The notes under the pieces are model-generated. The model had not been told where the DNA came from. It did not search any database and saw nothing but the letters and a program-made list of their open reading frames with translations. Shown one piece after another: positions 8,212 to 17,848 of a DNA stretch of 64,000 bases. Where the stretch lies: NCBI RefSeq assembly GCF_001278805.1, contig NZ_CP012602.1:227001-291000 (forward strand), given 5' to 3'. The position numbers and the translations under genes are program-made. This stretch comes from Bacillus sp. FJAT-18017 (GTDB taxonomy: Bacteria > Bacillota > Bacilli > Bacillales > Cytobacillaceae). Position 1 is the first letter of the stretch. Each line of letters starts with the position of its first letter.

Positions 8212-11200
8212 GTGAAAGGTTTTGTAAATTTTGTATTGAAGAATAAATTGGCTGTATGGCTATTAACCATTATTATAACAGTATCAGGGATTTATTCTGG
8301 AACACGTATGAATATGGAGACGATACCTGATGTAACCATTCCGTATTTGATGGTAATGGATGTATACCCAGGTGCTACTCCTGAAAAGGTTATGGAGGAT
8401 ATCTCCATGCCGATAGAACGAGCTGTCGAAGGGCTTGAGGATGTAAAGGCAGTCTACTCGAATTCATATTCCAATATGTCCAACATCCAGATTGAATATG
8501 AATATGGCATAGATATGGCAGAAGCGAAAAGGGCGCTTGAGTCAGCGCTTGATGCTGTTGACCTCCCTGAAGGGGCTCAAGAGCCTCAAATAACTGCTTT
8601 AAGTATGAATATGATGCCGGTTGTTGCATTGAGTGTCAGCAGCACCGAGGAAGATATTGTAGGACTTACTTCGACTGTTGAAAAAATCCTGCTCCCCAAA
8701 ATCGAGAAGCTGGATGGAGTCGGTTCTGCAACTATCACCGGTCAGCATATCGAAGAAGTAGAGTTGACTTATGACGAAGCAAAGCTTGAACAGTTCGGTT
8801 TAACCCAGGATAAAGTGAAGGAGATCATTCAGGCGAGCAATCTGGCTGTTTCGCTTGGGTTGTATGAATTTGAAGAGGGCGAACAGGCAGTTGCAGTTGA
8901 TGGGAAGTTCATGACTGAAGATGAACTGAAGAACATGCTCATTCCGGTTACGCCATCACAGGAAAATCCGGCGCCGTTTGTTAAGTTAAGTGATATTGCC
9001 AAGGTTGAAACAGTTGGAAAGGTAAAGTCTGTTTCCCGGACTAATGGCGACGATGCGATTGCGATTCAAATCGTCAAAGAACAACAAGCTAACACGGTTG
9101 ATGTAGTTAAAAGTGTGAAAGATCTGGTTAACGAAGAAAAAAGTAAAATTGAAGGCATTGTCATTGATGTATCCCTTGACCAGGGTAAACCAATAGAAGA
9201 ATCTGTTTTTACGATGATTGAAAAAGCAGTCTTCGGAGGATTGATTGCGGTATTGATCATTCTTCTGTTCCTAAGAGATTTTAAATCAACAATCATCTCT
9301 ATCATTTCTATTCCGGTTTCCATATTCATGGCGTTGGTCCTGTTGAACTGGATGGATATTACCCTTAACATCATGACGCTGGGAGCGATAACGGTCGCGA
9401 TTGGTCGCGTTATAGATGACTCGATCGTCGTAGTGGAAAATATATACCGCAGGCTGCATCTGAAGGATGAGAAGCTTACTGGACGGGCATTGATCCGCGA
9501 GGCGACCATTGAAATGTTCAAACCAATCATGTCCTCGACATTGGTCACTGTGGCAGTGTTCGCGCCGCTTATCTTTGTTGGCGGTATGGTTGGCGAGCTA
9601 TTTGCTCCATTTGCTCTGACTATGACTTTCGCACTTGGTGCGTCATTGCTTGTTGCGATTACAATCGTACCTGTTCTGTCCCATACTTTATTTAAGAAGA
9701 AGCTATATGGCGAGAAGACTGAAAAGAGCCATAAAGAAGCTGGCAGGTTAGCAAACTGGTATAAGGGGGTACTCAATAAATCCCTTAACCACAAAATCAT
9801 CACCTCTGTCATTGCAATTGTATTGCTGGCAGGAAGTATCGCCCTGACACCGCTGATTGGCTTTAGTTTCCTCGGCAGTGAAGAAGAGAAGGTCATGTAT
9901 TTGACGTATACGCCAAAGACAGGCGAACTAAAGAATGAGACACTTAAAAATGTTGAAGCCGTCGAGGAAAAGCTCCTGAAGCGGGATGATATCGATATCC
10001 TGCAGGTTTCCATCAATGAAGAAGGCGACCCGATGGCCGCAATGATGGGTGGAGGCGCGGGCGGTGCGCTTATGTATCTCATTTTTGATCCGGAAATGGA
10101 CAATTTCCCTGAGGTACGTGAAGAAATTGAAGAATATGTTACAAACATTGGCCAGACCGGGGAGTGGAAGAGCCAAAACTTTACAACTATGTCACTGGCT
10201 CCGGATGAAGTAAGCTACACCTTCTATAGTGAGGATCTTGATAAGCTAAATGAATCTGTCAAGAAGGTGGAGGCTATCATGAATGACAATGATAGACTGG
10301 AGGATGTTTCCTCTACCGCTGAAGATGCGTATGTTGAATATACATTTAATGTGCAGCAAGATGAATTGCTTCAAAAATATGGCTTAACCGCCGGCCAAAT
10401 TATCATGATGCTCAATCCGATGGGCGCGAAGGAAGTCCTGACCACGATTGAAAAGGATGGAACTTCGCTTGATGTAATCGTCCAGCAGAAACAGGCACTT
10501 AAGCCTAAATCAATTGATGAAATGTTGGCTACTCCAGTGCCGACTGCTATGGGCACAACCATGCCCCTCTCTGAATTGGTGACTGTAGAAGAGGGAACAA
10601 CCTTGAATACACTTGCGCGAAGCAAGGGTGAGTACTACGCAACCGTGTCAGGCACAGCTATCGGAAAAGACATTTCGAAGGTAACCTCCGAGGTTCAAGA
10701 GGAAATCGATAATCTTGAGCTTCCGAAGGGTGTTACGGTCGGTGTTGCCGGAGTTCAGGCGGATATGAATGAAACCTTCACACAGCTTGGAGTCGCAATG
10801 CTGGCAGCCATTGCGATCGTTTATTTCATCCTTGTTGTTACATTCCGAGAAGGTCTGGCGCCTTTTGCGATTCTTTTCTCCTTGCCATTCACGGTCATCG
10901 GTTCATTCGTCGGCTTGCTTATTGCTGGCGAAACCATATCGGTGTCCGTGATGATGGGTCTATTGATGTTGATTGGTATTGTAGTTACAAATGCCATCGT
11001 ATTGGTCGACCGGATCATCGATATGGAACGAGACGGCCTAACCATGCGTGAGGCCATACTTGAAGCAGGCTCAACAAGGCTGCGTCCAATCCTTATGACG
11101 GCTATTGCAACAATCGGTGCACTTATCCCGCTTGCGATTGGTCAGGGTGGCGGAGGCCTGATTTCAAAAGGTCTGGCTATCACCGTTATTGGCGGTTTGA

Positions 11201-11298
11201 CAAGCTCGACATTGCTTACGTTAATTATTGTTCCGATTGTATATGAAGTCCTTTCGAAGCTATTCAAAAAGAACCGCAGAGAAGAAGAAGTAAACTAA
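8212..11298 (+). CDS. RND-family efflux transporter (SwrC/AcrB-like)
   Basis: The 1028-residue inner-membrane pump has the RND layout: an N-terminal helix followed by IPDVTIPYL, a large extracytoplasmic loop (about 35-330), a membrane block with the conserved VIDDSIVVVEN proton-relay motif near residue 405, a second loop (about 550-840) with an MMGGGAGG stretch, and a second block of helices. It is close in kind to Bacillus SwrC (YerP), which gives self-resistance to surfactin. The substrate here is unknown. The start is GTG at 8212. No membrane-fusion or outer-membrane partner is nearby, as expected in a Gram-positive. Probably controlled by the TetR gene. Confidence 0.93.
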   Translation: MKGFVNFVLKNKLAVWLLTIIITVSGIYSGTRMNMETIPDVTIPYLMVMDVYPGATPEKVMEDISMPIERAVEGLEDVKAVYSNSYSNMSNIQIEYEYGIDMAEAKRALESALDAVDLPEGAQEPQITALSMNMMPVVALSVSSTEEDIVGLTSTVEKILLPKIEKLDGVGSATITGQHIEEVELTYDEAKLEQFGLTQDKVKEIIQASNLAVSLGLYEFEEGEQAVAVDGKFMTEDELKNMLIPVTPSQENPAPFVKLSDIAKVETVGKVKSVSRTNGDDAIAIQIVKEQQANTVDVVKSVKDLVNEEKSKIEGIVIDVSLDQGKPIEESVFTMIEKAVFGGLIAVLIILLFLRDFKSTIISIISIPVSIFMALVLLNWMDITLNIMTLGAITVAIGRVIDDSIVVVENIYRRLHLKDEKLTGRALIREATIEMFKPIMSSTLVTVAVFAPLIFVGGMVGELFAPFALTMTFALGASLLVAITIVPVLSHTLFKKKLYGEKTEKSHKEAGRLANWYKGVLNKSLNHKIITSVIAIVLLAGSIALTPLIGFSFLGSEEEKVMYLTYTPKTGELKNETLKNVEAVEEKLLKRDDIDILQVSINEEGDPMAAMMGGGAGGALMYLIFDPEMDNFPEVREEIEEYVTNIGQTGEWKSQNFTTMSLAPDEVSYTFYSEDLDKLNESVKKVEAIMNDNDRLEDVSSTAEDAYVEYTFNVQQDELLQKYGLTAGQIIMMLNPMGAKEVLTTIEKDGTSLDVIVQQKQALKPKSIDEMLATPVPTAMGTTMPLSELVTVEEGTTLNTLARSKGEYYATVSGTAIGKDISKVTSEVQEEIDNLELPKGVTVGVAGVQADMNETFTQLGVAMLAAIAIVYFILVVTFREGLAPFAILFSLPFTVIGSFVGLLIAGETISVSVMMGLLMLIGIVVTNAIVLVDRIIDMERDGLTMREAILEAGSTRLRPILMTAIATIGALIPLAIGQGGGGLISKGLAITVIGGLTSSTLLTLIIVPIVYEVLSKLFKKNRREEEVN

Positions 11299-11351
11299 AT
11301 GGTTTTTTTAGGGCCAAAAACGACATGTTTATGAAAATATGATTGATAGAA

Positions 11352-11396
11352 AGCCAAGCGTTTAGGTATGCAATACCTAGACGCCTGGCTTTTTTT
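11352..11396 (+). terminator. Terminator after the RND gene
   Basis: An 18-bp stem with few mismatches (11352-11369 with 11373-11390) and a 3-nt loop is followed by seven Ts. Confidence 0.9.
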
Positions 11397-11493
11397 GCGT
11401 TAAATTATATGAACTGGAAAAATGCAGGATATTGACAGAATCGTTTTCATAGTATAGCCTTAGAAATATAATTTAATAGTAACCTCACTTTTA

Positions 11494-11680
11494 ACAGTGA
11501 GGTAGAGGCGCGGTATTTAACAGTCCATAGTGGAGTTTGAGAAGGCAATGATGCTATGGAGAAGGAAATGTCGCCGAAGTGGGTATTATTTCTCAATAAT
11601 GCTTGCTGGGTCTGCAGTGAATAATTGCAGGACTGTCTCGGTGAACTCCCAAGTTCACCTGAGTTGTGCTATCTCATTCG
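11494..11680 (+). promoter_or_regulatory. Lysine riboswitch (L box)
   Basis: The conserved L-box blocks occur in order. The P1 5' strand with GTGAGGTAGAGGCGC starts at 11497. Next come AGTCCATAGTGGAG, GAGAAGGAAATGTCGCCGAAG (with 11551-11579 as core) and TGCTGGGTCTGCA. The closing strand GCTATCTCAT (11668-11677) pairs back to GTGAGGTAG. A terminator follows 40 nt later, so lysine binding should stop transcription. This identifies lysine as the likely effector and substrate for the downstream importer. A TTGACA element at 11432 is a possible -35. Confidence 0.93.
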
Positions 11681-11719
11681 GGATAAAGAGAGGGAATCTG
11701 TGCTTGCGTACATATATGT

Positions 11720-11749
11720 GCGGCCTGAGTCTATCTCAGGCCGCTTTTT
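11720..11749 (+). terminator. Riboswitch expression-platform terminator
   Basis: A perfect 10-bp GC-rich stem (11720-11729 with 11735-11744), a 5-nt loop and T5 lie just before the transporter. The loop side repeats CTATCTCA from the aptamer's closing strand, which may matter for switching between structures. Confidence 0.9.
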
Positions 11750-11784
11750 GTGTTCTGCGGCACCAAAAATGGAGGAGAAAAGTT

Positions 11785-12621
11785 GTGAACAAGAAATTAT
11801 CTATTATTCTAACACTCATGCTGTCTGCGATACTTTTACTGGCAGGCTGTGGCTCCAGCGAGAGCACCGGCTCCGGTAAATCAGATAAAGATACATTTAA
11901 AGTCGGTCTTGAAGCAGGGTATGCGCCATTTAACTGGACACAGACTGATGACTCAAATGGCGCAGTTAAAATTTCTGGTTCTGCCGAATATGCTGGCGGC
12001 TATGATGTTGAAATTGCAAAAAAAATAGCTGATGGCCTTGGCAAGGAACTTGTTATTGTTAAAACCGAATGGGATGGGCTGGTACCAGCTCTGACCTCTG
12101 GCAAAATAGACGCCATTATCGCGGGTATGTCGCCTACTGCAGAACGAAAAAAGACAATTGATTTTACAGATAACTATTATAAGTCAGACCTAGTTATGGT
12201 AGTTAAAAAGGGCAGCAAATATGAAAATGCGACTTCCATTCAGGATTTCAGCGGTGCTAAGGTTACTGCGCAATTGAATACCTTCCATTATTCGGTCATC
12301 GACCAAATCGACGGAGTAAAGAAACAAACTGCTATGGATAATTTCCCTGCAATGAGGGTTGCTCTTGAATCAGGTATGATTGATGGTTATGTATCTGAAC
12401 GTCCAGAAGCAGTAAGTGCTTCTTCAGCAAACAGCAATTATGTCATGGTTGAATTTGAAAAAGGTTTCAAAACTTCCGAGGATGATACTGCAATTGCAGC
12501 CGGATTAGAAAAAGGCAGCGATTTGACTGATAAAATAAATGAAATTCTAAGTGCAATTTCAGAGGAAGAACGGACTTCTATTATGGACGAAGCCATTAAA
12601 AACCAGCCAGCTGCTAAGTAA
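11785..12621 (+). CDS. Amino-acid ABC transporter substrate-binding lipoprotein (probable lysine)
   Basis: The true start is GTG at 11785, 7 nt after GGAGGAG. Longer frames run back through the riboswitch and are artefacts. The 278-residue protein has a lipoprotein signal peptide with lipobox LLAGC (Cys22) and then a family-3 solute-binding domain (GYAPFNWT; AGMSPTAERKKTIDFTDNYY). It should be lipid-anchored outside the membrane and deliver a polar amino acid to the permease. The lysine riboswitch upstream points to lysine. It is the first gene of a three-gene operon with the permease and ATPase. Confidence 0.93.
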   Translation: MNKKLSIILTLMLSAILLLAGCGSSESTGSGKSDKDTFKVGLEAGYAPFNWTQTDDSNGAVKISGSAEYAGGYDVEIAKKIADGLGKELVIVKTEWDGLVPALTSGKIDAIIAGMSPTAERKKTIDFTDNYYKSDLVMVVKKGSKYENATSIQDFSGAKVTAQLNTFHYSVIDQIDGVKKQTAMDNFPAMRVALESGMIDGYVSERPEAVSASSANSNYVMVEFEKGFKTSEDDTAIAAGLEKGSDLTDKINEILSAISEEERTSIMDEAIKNQPAAK

Positions 12622-12632
12622 AATGCAATTAT

Positions 12633-12658
12633 AAAACCGGCTGAAACCAGCCGGTTTT
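12633..12658 (+). other. Intercistronic hairpin between binding protein and permease genes
   Basis: A perfect 10-bp stem, AAAACCGGCT with AGCCGGTTTT, encloses a 6-nt loop between the first two transporter genes. The 3' arm ends in only four Ts. It could partly terminate or protect the upstream message, which would explain higher expression of the binding protein than of the membrane subunits. Confidence 0.7.
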
Positions 12659-12679
12659 ATGATGGGAAGGAGAAGCTAC

Positions 12680-13450
12680 ATGAGTATTGAATGGATTATT
12701 AGAATCATCTCTGATTATTGGCCGATGTTCCTTCGTGGTGCAGGTATGACACTCCTGATAGCATTGGTAGGTACAATTGTTGGCTCGCTAATCGGCCTTC
12801 TGGCAGGGGTTGTCCGAACCTTCCCAATGCCAGACAGAGGAACAAAACGGGTCCTTTTAAAAATAGTTAATATTATTCTCTCAATTTATATTGAATTTTT
12901 CCGGGGTACACCGATGATTGTCCAGGCAATGGTCATTTATTATGGATCAGCAATGGCCTTTAACATAGATTTGAACGTCCTGGTTGCGGCATTGATCATT
13001 GTATCCATTAATACAGGAGCCTATATGGCGGAAATCGTCCGTGGCGGTATCATTTCAATTGATAAGGGACAATTTGAAGCAGCCCAGGCCATCGGGATGA
13101 ATCATTTCCAGACAATGATGAATGTTGTCCTCCCGCAAACTATACGGAATATTCTTCCGGCCACAGGCAATGAATTTGTTATTAATATTAAGGACACCTC
13201 AGTTTTGAATGTCATTTCGGTTACTGAGTTATTTTTCCAGACAAAGTCAATTGCAGGCAATAATTTCAGGTATTTTGAATCCTTCTTTGTGGCCAGTTTG
13301 CTTTACTTGGTCATGACATTTACAGTCACAAGGATTTTGCGATATATCGAACGGAGAATGGATGGCCCGGATAATTACTCGATTATGATGGGTAATCAAA
13401 TGCAAGTTGAAACCCCTGATGATATTGCCAAGAAAACGAGAAGAAACTAG
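12680..13450 (+). CDS. Amino-acid ABC transporter permease (probable lysine)
   Basis: This is a 256-residue HisM/GlnP-type permease with several membrane helices. It shows the His/Glu/Gln permease signature around [11 protein letters not shown] and the EAA-type loop near residues 140-165 ([28 protein letters not shown]) that contacts the ATPase. The start is ATG at 12680, after GGAAGGAG; an in-frame ATG at 12659 sits on the hairpin and is unlikely. A homodimer or single-type permease pair is expected because only one permease gene is present. Confidence 0.93.
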   Translation: MSIEWIIRIISDYWPMFLRGAGMTLLIALVGTIVGSLIGLLAGVVRTFPMPDRGTKRVLLKIVNIILSIYIEFFRGTPMIVQAMVIYYGSAMAFNIDLNVLVAALIIVSINTGAYMAEIVRGGIISIDKGQFEAAQAIGMNHFQTMMNVVLPQTIRNILPATGNEFVINIKDTSVLNVISVTELFFQTKSIAGNNFRYFESFFVASLLYLVMTFTVTRILRYIERRMDGPDNYSIMMGNQMQVETPDDIAKKTRRN

Positions 13451-13460
13451 GGGGAGAACG

Positions 13461-14201
13461 ATGGAAACAATCATTGATATTCGACATTTAAGTAAATCAT
13501 TTGGAGCGCATGAAGTCCTAAAGGATATTAACTTCTCGGTTGGTAAAGGGGAAGTTGTCACGATTATCGGGTCTTCCGGTTCAGGAAAATCAACCCTCCT
13601 TCGCTGTGTCAATCTTTTGGAGATGCCGAGCGGTGGGGAAATCAATTATAAGGGTGAGAATATTCTTGATGAAAAGCATGACCTGGCTTTGTATCGGGCA
13701 AAGCTTGGCATGGTTTTCCAGCAATTCAACCTGTTTAATAACCATAATGTGCTAAGCAACTGTACGGTCGGCCAGGTGAAGGTTCTTAAGAGGACCCAAG
13801 AGGAAGCCGAAGAAATTGCCTTGAAGTATTTAAAGGTAGTTGGTATGGACCGCTTTATTAATGCGAAACCGAGCCAGTTATCAGGTGGACAGAAGCAGCG
13901 TGTGGCTATAGCAAGGGCCTTATCAATGGAACCGGACGTCATGCTCTTTGATGAGCCAACCTCCGCACTGGACCCAGAAATGGTTGGGGAAGTCCTTAAG
14001 GTTATGAAAGAACTTGCCGAATCGGGTCTGACCATGCTAATCGTTACCCATGAAATGGGCTTTGCTCGTGAAGTATCGGACCGGGTGGTATTCATGGATA
14101 AAGGTGTCATTGCTGAAGAAGGGCATCCGGAACAAATCTTTACCAACCCAACACAAGAACGGACAAAAGAGTTCCTAAAGCGGACATTAAGCCAATACTA
14201 G
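13461..14201 (+). CDS. Amino-acid ABC transporter ATP-binding protein (probable lysine)
   Basis: The 246-residue ATPase has Walker A GSSGSGKS (37-44), the Q-loop in FQQFNLF, signature LSGGQKQR, Walker [15 protein letters not shown] and the H-loop in VTHEM. This is the GlnQ/HisP pattern. The start is the ATG at 13461 after GGGGGAG, 10 bp past the permease stop; earlier in-frame starts overlap the permease. It energises uptake by the two upstream proteins. Confidence 0.94.
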   Translation: METIIDIRHLSKSFGAHEVLKDINFSVGKGEVVTIIGSSGSGKSTLLRCVNLLEMPSGGEINYKGENILDEKHDLALYRAKLGMVFQQFNLFNNHNVLSNCTVGQVKVLKRTQEEAEEIALKYLKVVGMDRFINAKPSQLSGGQKQRVAIARALSMEPDVMLFDEPTSALDPEMVGEVLKVMKELAESGLTMLIVTHEMGFAREVSDRVVFMDKGVIAEEGHPEQIFTNPTQERTKEFLKRTLSQY

Positions 14202-14213
14202 GTACTTTAGAGG

Positions 14214-14237
14214 AAGAGAGCCAATTAAGGTTCTCTT
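14214..14237 (+). terminator. Terminator of the lysine transporter operon
   Basis: A 9-bp stem (14214-14222 with 14229-14237, one G-T pair) and a 6-nt loop are followed by a T-rich stretch, 13 nt after the ATPase stop. Confidence 0.75.
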
Positions 14238-14320
14238 TCTTTGTATTGTTTACTAGAAGAAGAAAAGGGAAGGAATAATTAGGACGAAATAATTTATTTT
14301 TTATAGCAGGGAGTTCTAAT

Positions 14321-14839
14321 ATGAGTCCAATGAGCATGATTGTTACCATTATTGTTATTAATGTTGTGTATGTTTCTCTGTTTACAGTTCGCTTGATGTT
14401 TGTAATGAAAGGACAAAAAGTCCTAGCTTCACTCTTAAGCGTAGTCGAAGTTTTCATTTATCTAATTGGATTAAATATAGTCCTTGAAAATATCGACAAA
14501 ACATATAACCTCGTTGCCTATTGTTTAGGCTGGGGAAGTGGTGTTTATTTAGGAAGCAAGATAGAGGAATGGCTTGCGTTGGGTTACATAACCGTCCAAA
14601 TCATTATTAATAAAGAGGAAATGAATGTACCTACTATACTAAGAGAAAAGGGATTTGGGGTTACCAGCTGGGTGGCTGATGGCAGGGATGGCAACAGAAT
14701 TGTTATGCAAGTGCTTGCCAAGCGATCAAATGAAAAGAAGCTGATGGATACCATCCAAAAAATTGCTCCTTCAGCCTTCGTTATATCGTATGAACCACGC
14801 TACTTCAAAGGCGGATTTTGGACGAAGAGACTCCCTTAA
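14321..14839 (+). CDS. yebE: UPF0316/DUF2179 membrane protein (YebE-like)
   Basis: The 172-residue protein has three N-terminal membrane helices (about residues 5-80) with SLFTVRLMFVMKGQK and a small cytoplasmic DUF2179 domain at the C-terminus (GVTSWVADGRDGNRIVMQVLAKR). This matches the UPF0316 family, whose function is not established. It is monocistronic, with terminators on both sides. A ribosome site (GCAGGGAG) precedes the ATG. Confidence 0.88.
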   Translation: MSPMSMIVTIIVINVVYVSLFTVRLMFVMKGQKVLASLLSVVEVFIYLIGLNIVLENIDKTYNLVAYCLGWGSGVYLGSKIEEWLALGYITVQIIINKEEMNVPTILREKGFGVTSWVADGRDGNRIVMQVLAKRSNEKKLMDTIQKIAPSAFVISYEPRYFKGGFWTKRLP

Positions 14840-14874
14840 GGTACTAAATAGTTTAATCAAATTCAATTGATTTT

Positions 14875-14899
14875 AAGGAAACGGGGCACCCGTTTCCTT
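14875..14899 (+). terminator. Terminator after yebE
   Basis: A perfect 11-bp stem, AAGGAAACGGG with CCCGTTTCCTT, has a 3-nt loop and a T/C-rich tail. From here to 15066 I see no gene. Confidence 0.88.
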
Positions 14900-15066
14900 T
14901 CTTTATGTCATTTCCCTTAAAACAAAAAATTGTAGAGAGATGGAGAAAAATTGAAATAACCAGAAGGTCCTCTATGATTCAGTCAGATAATAAAGTAGAC
15001 ACCTGAGATTTTAAATAAGCCGGACCAGTTAAACAATGAGGAAATAACCATTATTAAGATAAATAA

Positions 15067-15103
15067 GATGGGGTACTAGGGCTGAAAGCCTTAGTACCCC
15101 ATC
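15067..15103 (-). terminator. Terminator after atoE
   Basis: A 17-bp stem with one or two mismatches (15067-15083 with 15087-15103) and a 3-nt loop lies 10 nt past the atoE stop. The minus-strand tail is T-rich. Confidence 0.88.
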
Positions 15104-15112
15104 TTTGGGTTT

Positions 15113-16435
15113 TTAAAAGAAATATAATCCAACAATAAAGATAATCCCTGAATAGAGGAGCGCTGTTATACAGAAGCCCATGATATCGCGTGCCTTTAGG
15201 CCAGCAATTGCAAGGGCAGGAAGAGCCCAGAAAGGCTGTGCCATGTTCATCCAGGCTTCACCATATGCAATGGCCATTGCGGCTTTACCCATATCTGCTC
15301 CGAGAGCTTCAGCAGCAGGCATTACGAATGGACCTTGTACAACCCAGTGTCCGCCACCTGATGGAACTGCCAGGTTGATTAGACCTGAGCTCAGGAATGT
15401 CAGGATTGGGAACGTATGCACATTAGAAATATTAACAAAGAATTCAGTGATAAGCCCGCCGAGGCCTGAAGCTTCCATCATCAGCTGGATACCAGCATAG
15501 AATGGGAACTGGGCAATGATGCCGGCAGTACCGGCTGCAGCTGCTTTAACAGCACGCATATAAGACATTGGTGTACCATGCAGGATGATTCCAAGGACGA
15601 TGAAGATCAGGTTTACGATATTGATATCGATTTTGAAACCATTTTTATTGAAGTAATACACAATATAAGCAAGACCAAGGGCGCCAATAATATAGGCAAG
15701 GATTTTACTTTCTTCCATTTTCTCAGCAATAGATGCATTTGGAGGAAGTTTGCGAGCTGTTGATGGCTCTTCTTTCAGCAACTCTGGATCAATGGCTACA
15801 ATTTCACTCTCAGGACGCATCATCATTTTAGTTAAGAATGGCAAAGTAATTAATAGAGTCAACGTAATGAAAATATTATAAGGAGTTAATAGAGTTTCAG
15901 AAATAGGAATCAGGCCTGAAATTTTTTCCATAGGGTTTCCTGGTGTTGCAGCAACGAGAGGAACCGAGCCGGAAAGCCCGCCGTGCCAGGTAAGGAACCC
16001 GATATAAGCACTTGCGATTAAAAGACGGTAATCTGATTTTGGTACCCTGCGGGCAACCTCACGTGCAAACAGTGCACCGACAACGAGCCCGAAGCCCCAG
16101 TTGATAATGCTACAGAATGCAGCCATGAAGGTTACGAGCATAACCCCTTGGGCCGGAGTTTTCGCAACAGATGCGATATTTCCCATCCACCTGCGCAATA
16201 GCGGTGAACTCGCCATTGCGTGTCCAGATACAACGACAAGTGCCATCTGCATAGCAAAAGCCAATAGTCCCCAGAAGCCTTCACCCCAGAATCCTACCAT
16301 TTCAATAGGAGTAGTATCCGTTAAGCCAACGCCAAGCAAAAAGGTGAGAATGGTTAGAATCATGGCAAAAACAAGTGGGTCTGGCAAATACTTATCTACC
16401 ATTTTCGTAAAGAATTTTGATATTGAGGCAACCAT
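15113..16435 (-). CDS. atoE: Short-chain fatty acid/acetoacetate transporter, AtoE family
   Basis: The 440-residue integral membrane protein has about 11-12 hydrophobic helices. Its opening (FTKMVDKYLPDPLVFAMILTILTFLLG) and motifs such as WGFGLVVGALFAREVARR and PSGGGHWVVQGPF fit the AtoE/short-chain fatty acid transporter family. It should import acetoacetate or butyrate-type acids for the enzymes encoded upstream. It is the last gene of the minus-strand ato cluster, separated from the thiolase gene by 172 bp containing a strong inverted repeat. Confidence 0.93.
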   Translation of the reverse strand: MVASISKFFTKMVDKYLPDPLVFAMILTILTFLLGVGLTDTTPIEMVGFWGEGFWGLLAFAMQMALVVVSGHAMASSPLLRRWMGNIASVAKTPAQGVMLVTFMAAFCSIINWGFGLVVGALFAREVARRVPKSDYRLLIASAYIGFLTWHGGLSGSVPLVAATPGNPMEKISGLIPISETLLTPYNIFITLTLLITLPFLTKMMMRPESEIVAIDPELLKEEPSTARKLPPNASIAEKMEESKILAYIIGALGLAYIVYYFNKNGFKIDINIVNLIFIVLGIILHGTPMSYMRAVKAAAAGTAGIIAQFPFYAGIQLMMEASGLGGLITEFFVNISNVHTFPILTFLSSGLINLAVPSGGGHWVVQGPFVMPAAEALGADMGKAAMAIAYGEAWMNMAQPFWALPALAIAGLKARDIMGFCITALLYSGIIFIVGLYFF

Positions 16436-16478
16436 GTATATCCTCCGTTCAGGTATGTGTTTTTGTCATAAGGATGTA

Positions 16479-16510
16479 CATACCTTTGTTCACTTACGAA
16501 CAAAGGTATG
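16479..16510. repeat. Perfect inverted repeat upstream of atoE
   Basis: A 13-bp perfect inverted repeat, CATACCTTTGTTC (16479-16491) with GAACAAAGGTATG (16498-16510), has a 6-nt loop. There is no T-run on the minus strand, so it is not a standard terminator for the thiolase transcript. A related AGGTATG occurs again at 16451-16457. It may be an operator or an RNA-processing hairpin. Confidence 0.75.
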
Positions 16511-16607
16511 CATGTAATAGCCAATCCTAGCAGCGTGCAGCCTCCCGCATATGGTCACAAGCCACTTAGGGTCTCGTGCCAATCGGGAAGGCTCGCAACA
16601 AAATGAT

Positions 16608-17792
16608 CTAGTTTTCCATTTCTACAATGGTTGAAACACCCATGCCGCCGCCGATACAGAGGGTAGCCAAACCATAACGGGAGCCACGACGCTTCATTTC
16701 ATGAAGAAGGGTAACAAGAATCCGGGCGCCGCTTGCTCCGATTGGGTGGCCAAGGGCAACTGCACCGCCATTAACATTCAATTTTTCATTTGGAATTTCA
16801 AGGTCGCGCCCAACCGCAAGTGATTGTGCGGCAAATGCTTCGTTTGCTTCAACAAGGTCGATATCATTGATGGTGAGATTCGCTTTTTCAAGTGCTTTCC
16901 GAGTTGCTGGAACTGGTCCGATACCCATGATTGCAGGATCAACACCGCCAGCACCGTTGGCTTTGATAATAGCCATTGGCCTAAAGCCAAGTTCTTCTGC
17001 CTTTTCACGGCTCATCAGGACGAGTGCAGCCGCACCGTCATTAATGCCGGATGCGTTACCTGCAGTAACTGAACCATCCTTTTTGAAGGCCGCCTTCAGT
17101 TTTCCTAGCTTGTCGGCAGTTACTCCGGCACGAGGGAATTCATCTGTGTCAAAAACTATAGGCTCGCCTTTGCGCTGCGGGATTTCGACTGGTACAATCT
17201 CATCCTTGAATTTGCCTTCTTTGATGGCCGCTTCGGCCTTCTGCTGGCTCCATGCGGAAAACTCATCCTGCTGTTCCCTAGTTAAGCCATATTTCTCAAC
17301 AATGTTTTCAGCGGTAATGCCCATATGATAGTGATTCATTGCACATTCAAGGCCATCCTTGATCATGCTGTCATAGATGGTTGCATCTCCCATGCGGTAG
17401 CCGGTGCGTCCTTTTGAAAGAAGGTATGGGGCTAGGCTCATGTTTTCCATGCCGCCTGCTACAATGATTTCAACTTCGCCAGTCTGGATGGCCTGTGTTG
17501 CAAGATGTACGGCTTTTAAACCGGATCCGCAAAGCTTATTGATGGCCATCGAAGGCACTTCAATAGGAATGCCTGCTTTAAGGGCAGCCTGGCGGGCAGG
17601 ACCTTGTCCGAGTCCTGCCTGAAGGACATTACCCATAATGACTTCTTCAACTTGTCCTGGCTCTAGGCCAGCACGTTTTACAGCTTCTTTAATAACGATG
17701 GCACCAAGGTCAGTAGCCGGAGTGTTGCTCAAAGTTCCCATAAAAGTGCCGATAGCTGTCCTTACAGCACTTGCAATAACAACTTCACGCAT
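16608..17792 (-). CDS. atoB: Acetyl-CoA C-acetyltransferase (thiolase)
   Basis: The 394-residue thiolase has the acyl-enzyme cysteine in INKLCGSG (Cys88), the histidine in [10 protein letters not shown] and the second cysteine in LCIGGGMG. It cleaves acetoacetyl-CoA to two acetyl-CoA, or runs in reverse. The start is ATG at 17792, 8 nt after AGGAGG; a TTG two codons upstream is less likely. It sits in order after scoA and scoB, giving a complete acetoacetate-to-acetyl-CoA route. Confidence 0.95.
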   Translation of the reverse strand: MREVVIASAVRTAIGTFMGTLSNTPATDLGAIVIKEAVKRAGLEPGQVEEVIMGNVLQAGLGQGPARQAALKAGIPIEVPSMAINKLCGSGLKAVHLATQAIQTGEVEIIVAGGMENMSLAPYLLSKGRTGYRMGDATIYDSMIKDGLECAMNHYHMGITAENIVEKYGLTREQQDEFSAWSQQKAEAAIKEGKFKDEIVPVEIPQRKGEPIVFDTDEFPRAGVTADKLGKLKAAFKKDGSVTAGNASGINDGAAALVLMSREKAEELGFRPMAIIKANGAGGVDPAIMGIGPVPATRKALEKANLTINDIDLVEANEAFAAQSLAVGRDLEIPNEKLNVNGGAVALGHPIGASGARILVTLLHEMKRRGSRYGLATLCIGGGMGVSTIVEMEN

Positions 17793-17848
17793 ATTCAATT
17801 CCTCCTGATAAATTAGTAGATTGCTGGTTTAAGCCCCCGCAGGAATCA

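Noticed and set aside
9066..10148. A 360-codon open frame on the minus strand inside the RND gene
   Set aside because: It is the exact antisense of a well-conserved pump gene, is Ser/Thr-rich as expected from mirrored codons, and has no ribosome site.
11530..11784. N-terminal extension of the lysine-binding protein
   Set aside because: The frame runs through the riboswitch and terminator. The GTG at 11785 has a strong ribosome site and begins a proper lipoprotein signal peptide.
14940..15060. IS-end-like stretch between yebE and atoE
   Set aside because: There is no matching inverted end, target duplication or transposase fragment nearby.
16505..16532. Possible second sigma-54 promoter before atoE (TTGGCTATTACATGCA on the minus strand)
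   Set aside because: There are only 9 nt between GG and GC instead of 10, and sigma-54 tolerates spacing changes poorly.
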